From the NCBI GenBank assembly GCA_023392975.1, contig JAEWNA010000334.1, positions 1-9,703 of the forward strand: a stretch of 9,703 bases of DNA, given 5' to 3'. This stretch comes from Pseudomonadota bacterium (lineage in GTDB: Bacteria > Pseudomonadota > Gammaproteobacteria > Xanthomonadales > Xanthomonadaceae). Positions 7,784 to 9,703 of the stretch are shown here, in pieces (the first letter of the stretch is position 1; every line of letters begins with the position of its first letter). A program made the translations under genes and the position numbers. A model generated the notes under the pieces. It was not told the DNA's origin. It saw nothing but the letters and a program-made list of their open reading frames with translations, and ran no database searches.

Positions 7784-7997
7784 GTTCTTCTGGTTCGCAG
7801 GCAAGACTGGCATCATAACGCCTGGCGCGCCGCTGCCACCCCCGTCCGGGTGGCGCACAGGCTCCGGCGCGCCGTCCCCCACGGGAGCCACCGCGCTCCG
7901 GAGCGTGTGCATCGCGAGGCTTCGCCTGGCCGTCCCCGGATGGCCGGGCGGGGTCGTCCGCGACTCTTTCCGTTTTCGTGACTCTTGATGGTGAGCC
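7784..7997. promoter_or_regulatory. Divergent control region of the pigment locus
   Basis: The 214 bp between the halogenase-like gene and the ACP gene should hold both promoters. It contains a perfect hairpin (7835-7841 with 7848-7854), two GGCGCGCC palindromes (7824-7831 and 7866-7873, 42 bp apart), a perfect 12-bp dyad CGCTCCGGAGCG (7894-7905), a short hairpin (7935-7948) and a direct repeat GACTCTT (7962 and 7980) in the only T-rich stretch. TATGAT on the minus strand (7812-7817) is a candidate -10 for the halogenase/xanB2 transcript. No good -35 is seen for either direction. Operator function is inferred from symmetry and position. Confidence 0.4.
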
Positions 7998-8267
7998 ATG
8001 TCCGAGATGACTTCCGCCGAACGTGAACTGGCGGACCTGCTGGTCGAAAGCCTGAACCTGGACGGCGTGTCCGCCGCCGAGATCGACCCCGAGGCCCCGC
8101 TGTTCGGCGCCGGCCTGGGGCTGGACTCGATCGATGCCCTGGAGCTGTCGCTGGCGATCAGCAAGAAATACGGCTTCCAGCTGCGTTCGGACAACGACGA
8201 CAACCGCCGGATCTTCGGCTCGCTGCGCGCGCTTTCGGCCCACATCGAATCGCAACGCACCGTGTGA
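7998..8267 (+). CDS. xanC: Acyl carrier protein of the xanthomonadin/aryl polyene pathway
   Basis: An 89-residue acidic carrier protein that would hold acyl or aryl-polyene intermediates as thioesters on a phosphopantetheine arm. The attachment site is S44 in GLGLDSIDALEL (39-50), the standard ACP signature. The helical pattern (AERELADLLVESLNL, then ALELSLAISKKYGF, then a C-terminal helix) is intact. The tail LRSDNDDNRRIFGSLRALSAHI (62-83) is a form I associate with pigment-cluster ACPs rather than AcpP of fatty-acid synthesis. GGTGAG precedes the ATG at 7998 by only 2 nt, so the ATG at 8007 (11 nt from it) is a possible alternative start. Its stop overlaps the GTG of the next gene. The xanC name comes from recalled Xanthomonas nomenclature. 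Confidence 0.88.
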   Translation: MSEMTSAERELADLLVESLNLDGVSAAEIDPEAPLFGAGLGLDSIDALELSLAISKKYGFQLRSDNDDNRRIFGSLRALSAHIESQRTV

Positions 8268-8974
8268 TCGCCGCGTTCAGGCTGCTGCTGTTGCCCGGCT
8301 ACGTGCTGCTGGCGCACCTGGCCGGCGCGCGGCAGTCGCCGACGCTGGCCGTCCTCGCGCTGGCGGACCTGGCCCTGCTGGTGTTGATCGAAGGCCTGGT
8401 CGCGCGTCGTCCGACGGCCTGGCTGGCGGCGGCGGCGGTCACGGCCGTGCTGGTGCCGCTGGCCGGCTCGTCCTGGGCGCTGACCCCGCTGCTGCTGGTG
8501 CCGCCACTGTTCACGGCGCTGATCGCAGGCGGCTTCCTGCGCAGCCTGCGCCCGGGCCGGGTGCCGCTGATCCGCAAGGTGGTGGCGGCGCTGTACGGCA
8601 CCCCGCCCGACGAGCTGTCGCCGGCGCATCGCGCCTACACCCGGCGCCTGACCCTGGGCTGGGGCCTGATGCTGTCGCTGCTGACCGCCATCAACCTGAC
8701 CCTGGCGCTGGTCGCCGTGCCGGACGGGCTGCTCGCGCGCGCCGGCGTCGCGGCGCCGTTCACGGTCACCGCCGAACAGGGGTCGCTGGTCGCCAACGTC
8801 GCCAACTACGGCCTGCTGGGCGTGTTCGCGCTGATCGAGTACCAGGTGCGCCGGGTGGTCTTCCCGGTGCGTCCGTATCGCAACGCAGCCGAGTTCGTGC
8901 GGCGCATGGCCGCGCTGGGCCCGGCCTTCTGGCGCGATTTCTTCCGTTCTGACGATGTCGGCGCGGCGCGCTGA
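8264..8974 (+). CDS. COG4648-like integral membrane protein of the pigment cluster
   Basis: A 236-residue inner-membrane protein. Hydrophobic segments are at about 4-20, 27-46, 51-68, 72-91, 130-153 and 172-193. A loop (about 95-128) holds RPGRVPLIRKV and AYTRRL, and a basic amphipathic tail RPYRNAAEFVRRMAALGPAFWRDFF (203-227) follows. Uncharacterised membrane proteins of this kind, with the YTRRLT segment before the fifth helix and EYQVRR after the last, accompany ACPs in aryl polyene clusters (COG4648). No catalytic motif is visible; a scaffold or export-linked role is only inference. The GTG start at 8264 overlaps the ACP stop (GTGA), so the two should be translated together. Confidence 0.8.
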   Translation: MIAAFRLLLLPGYVLLAHLAGARQSPTLAVLALADLALLVLIEGLVARRPTAWLAAAAVTAVLVPLAGSSWALTPLLLVPPLFTALIAGGFLRSLRPGRVPLIRKVVAALYGTPPDELSPAHRAYTRRLTLGWGLMLSLLTAINLTLALVAVPDGLLARAGVAAPFTVTAEQGSLVANVANYGLLGVFALIEYQVRRVVFPVRPYRNAAEFVRRMAALGPAFWRDFFRSDDVGAAR

Positions 8975-9007
8975 CCGCGACGCCCACCGCCAGGAGATCC
9001 ACCGCCC

Positions 9008-9703
9008 ATGTCCACCGTCGATGCCCGCCTCGAGACCCGCGAACGCCGCGCCGCGCCGTGGACGACCGTCGTCTGGACGGCGTGGAACGCGCTGCAGCTG
9101 CTGTTCACGCTGGCCTTCACCGCATCGGCGATCGTCCTCGCGCTGCTGGTACGCCTCGCCACGGGCAGCCCACGCCTGCCGCTGCGCATGGCCGCGCGCT
9201 TCTGGGCGCCGGGCCTGATCGGCGGCGCCGGCGCCCGGTTCGCAGTCGAGGGCGCGGACGCCATCGACTGGTCGAAGCCGCGCATGCTGGTCGCCAACCA
9301 CCAGTCGATCATCGACATCTGCGCGCTGTTCCGCGCGGTGCCGGTGCCGCTGCGGTTCGTGCTCAAGGCGGAAATGGCGCGGGTGCCGTTCGTCGGCCGC
9401 TACGCCCGCGCCATGGGCATGGTGTTCATCGAACGCGACAGCCGCCGCGCCGGCGCCAAGCTGCTGCGCGAGGCGGTCGTGCTGCTGCACGACGGCGCCA
9501 CGCTGGTGGTCTTCCCCGAAGGCACGCGCAGCCGCGACGGCCGGGTCGGGGCGTTCAAGGGCGGCGCGTTCCAGACCGCGATCGACGCCGGCGTCGAAGT
9601 CCTGCCGGTGGCGATCGTCGGCGCCGGCGACGTGCTGCCGCCCGAAGGCTTCTTCCGCGTGCGTCCGGGTCCGCTGGTCGTGCGCTTCGGCACGCCGCTG
9701 CCG
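9008..9703 (+). CDS. PlsC-type 1-acyl-glycerol-phosphate acyltransferase (C-terminus beyond the window)
   Basis: The first 232 residues are present. A basic N-terminus precedes one or two membrane segments (about 20-49). The acyltransferase motifs follow in order: I, NHQSIID (97-103; H98 and D103 form the HX4D catalytic pair), II, FVLKAEMARVPFVGRYARAMGMVFIERD (117-144), III, VVFPEGTRSRDG (167-178), and IV, VLPVAIVGA (198-206). This is a nearly complete PlsC/LPLAT domain that transfers acyl groups from ACP or CoA to a lipid alcohol. In the pigment locus it may esterify the aryl polyene to a glycerolipid-type head group in the membrane rather than act in general phospholipid synthesis; that role is inferred from context. 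AGGAG (8992-8996) lies 11 nt before the ATG. The gene starts 33 nt after the membrane protein, in the same orientation. Confidence 0.9.
   Translation, partial: MSTVDARLETRERRAAPWTTVVWTAWNALQLLFTLAFTASAIVLALLVRLATGSPRLPLRMAARFWAPGLIGGAGARFAVEGADAIDWSKPRMLVANHQSIIDICALFRAVPVPLRFVLKAEMARVPFVGRYARAMGMVFIERDSRRAGAKLLREAVVLLHDGATLVVFPEGTRSRDGRVGAFKGGAFQTAIDAGVEVLPVAIVGAGDVLPPEGFFRVRPGPLVVRFGTPLP

Noticed and set aside
7784..9490. N-terminal extension of the halogenase-like protein across the ACP and membrane-protein region
   Set aside because: The minus-strand frame stays open, but its translation there is Gln/Arg/His-rich low complexity antisense to clear genes. The FAD-binding fold starts only about 25 residues after 7783.

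Overview
The window is high-GC bacterial chromosome. The gene content points to a gammaproteobacterium of the Xanthomonadaceae/Lysobacteraceae (Lysobacter, Luteimonas or Xanthomonas relatives). The main reasons are a XanB2-type chorismatase beside a pigment-type acyl carrier protein (ACP), an arrangement typical of xanthomonadin (aryl polyene) clusters, and several dispersed hairpin repeats of styles I associate with this family. The placement rests on reading the proteins, not on a database search.

Layout. (1) 1-1216, minus strand: hemB (porphobilinogen synthase, Mg-type active site) followed 8 bp later by the start of a GNAT acetyltransferase that leaves the window. (2) 1305-4553, plus strand: an OppC/DppC-type ABC permease, a fused double-domain ABC ATPase and a small unknown protein. 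The ATPase/unknown-protein junction is a GTGA overlap, whereas the permease and ATPase are separated by an inverted pair of hairpin repeats. No OppB-type permease or substrate-binding protein is present. hemB and the permease diverge from an 88-bp region in which each has a -10-like hexamer 6-7 nt before its ATG, as in leaderless promoters. (3) 4554-5342: a degenerate inverted repeat, a small minus-strand membrane protein, and a gene-free stretch whose right half is a dense chain of hairpins. (4) 5343-9703: a xanthomonadin-like pigment locus. On the minus strand a flavin-dependent halogenase-like protein is coupled (ATGA) to the chorismatase. Divergently, on the plus strand, are an ACP, a COG4648-like membrane protein (GTGA overlap) and a PlsC-type acyltransferase cut by the window edge.

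How they fit. XanB2 should convert chorismate to 3-/4-hydroxybenzoate, the aryl starter. The ACP should carry starter or polyene intermediates. The halogenase-like enzyme is a candidate for ring halogenation, since xanthomonadins are brominated. The acyltransferase and membrane protein fit transfer of the polyene to a lipid and its placement in the envelope. The ABC genes look like a partial peptide/nickel-class importer.

The least ordinary material is non-coding or repeat-derived. Inverted hairpin repeats supply the ribosome-binding site of the ATPase gene. A second inverted pair, with a 15-bp minisatellite, is translated as the linker between the two ATPase domains. A possible multi-stem RNA-like element lies at 5096-5302.
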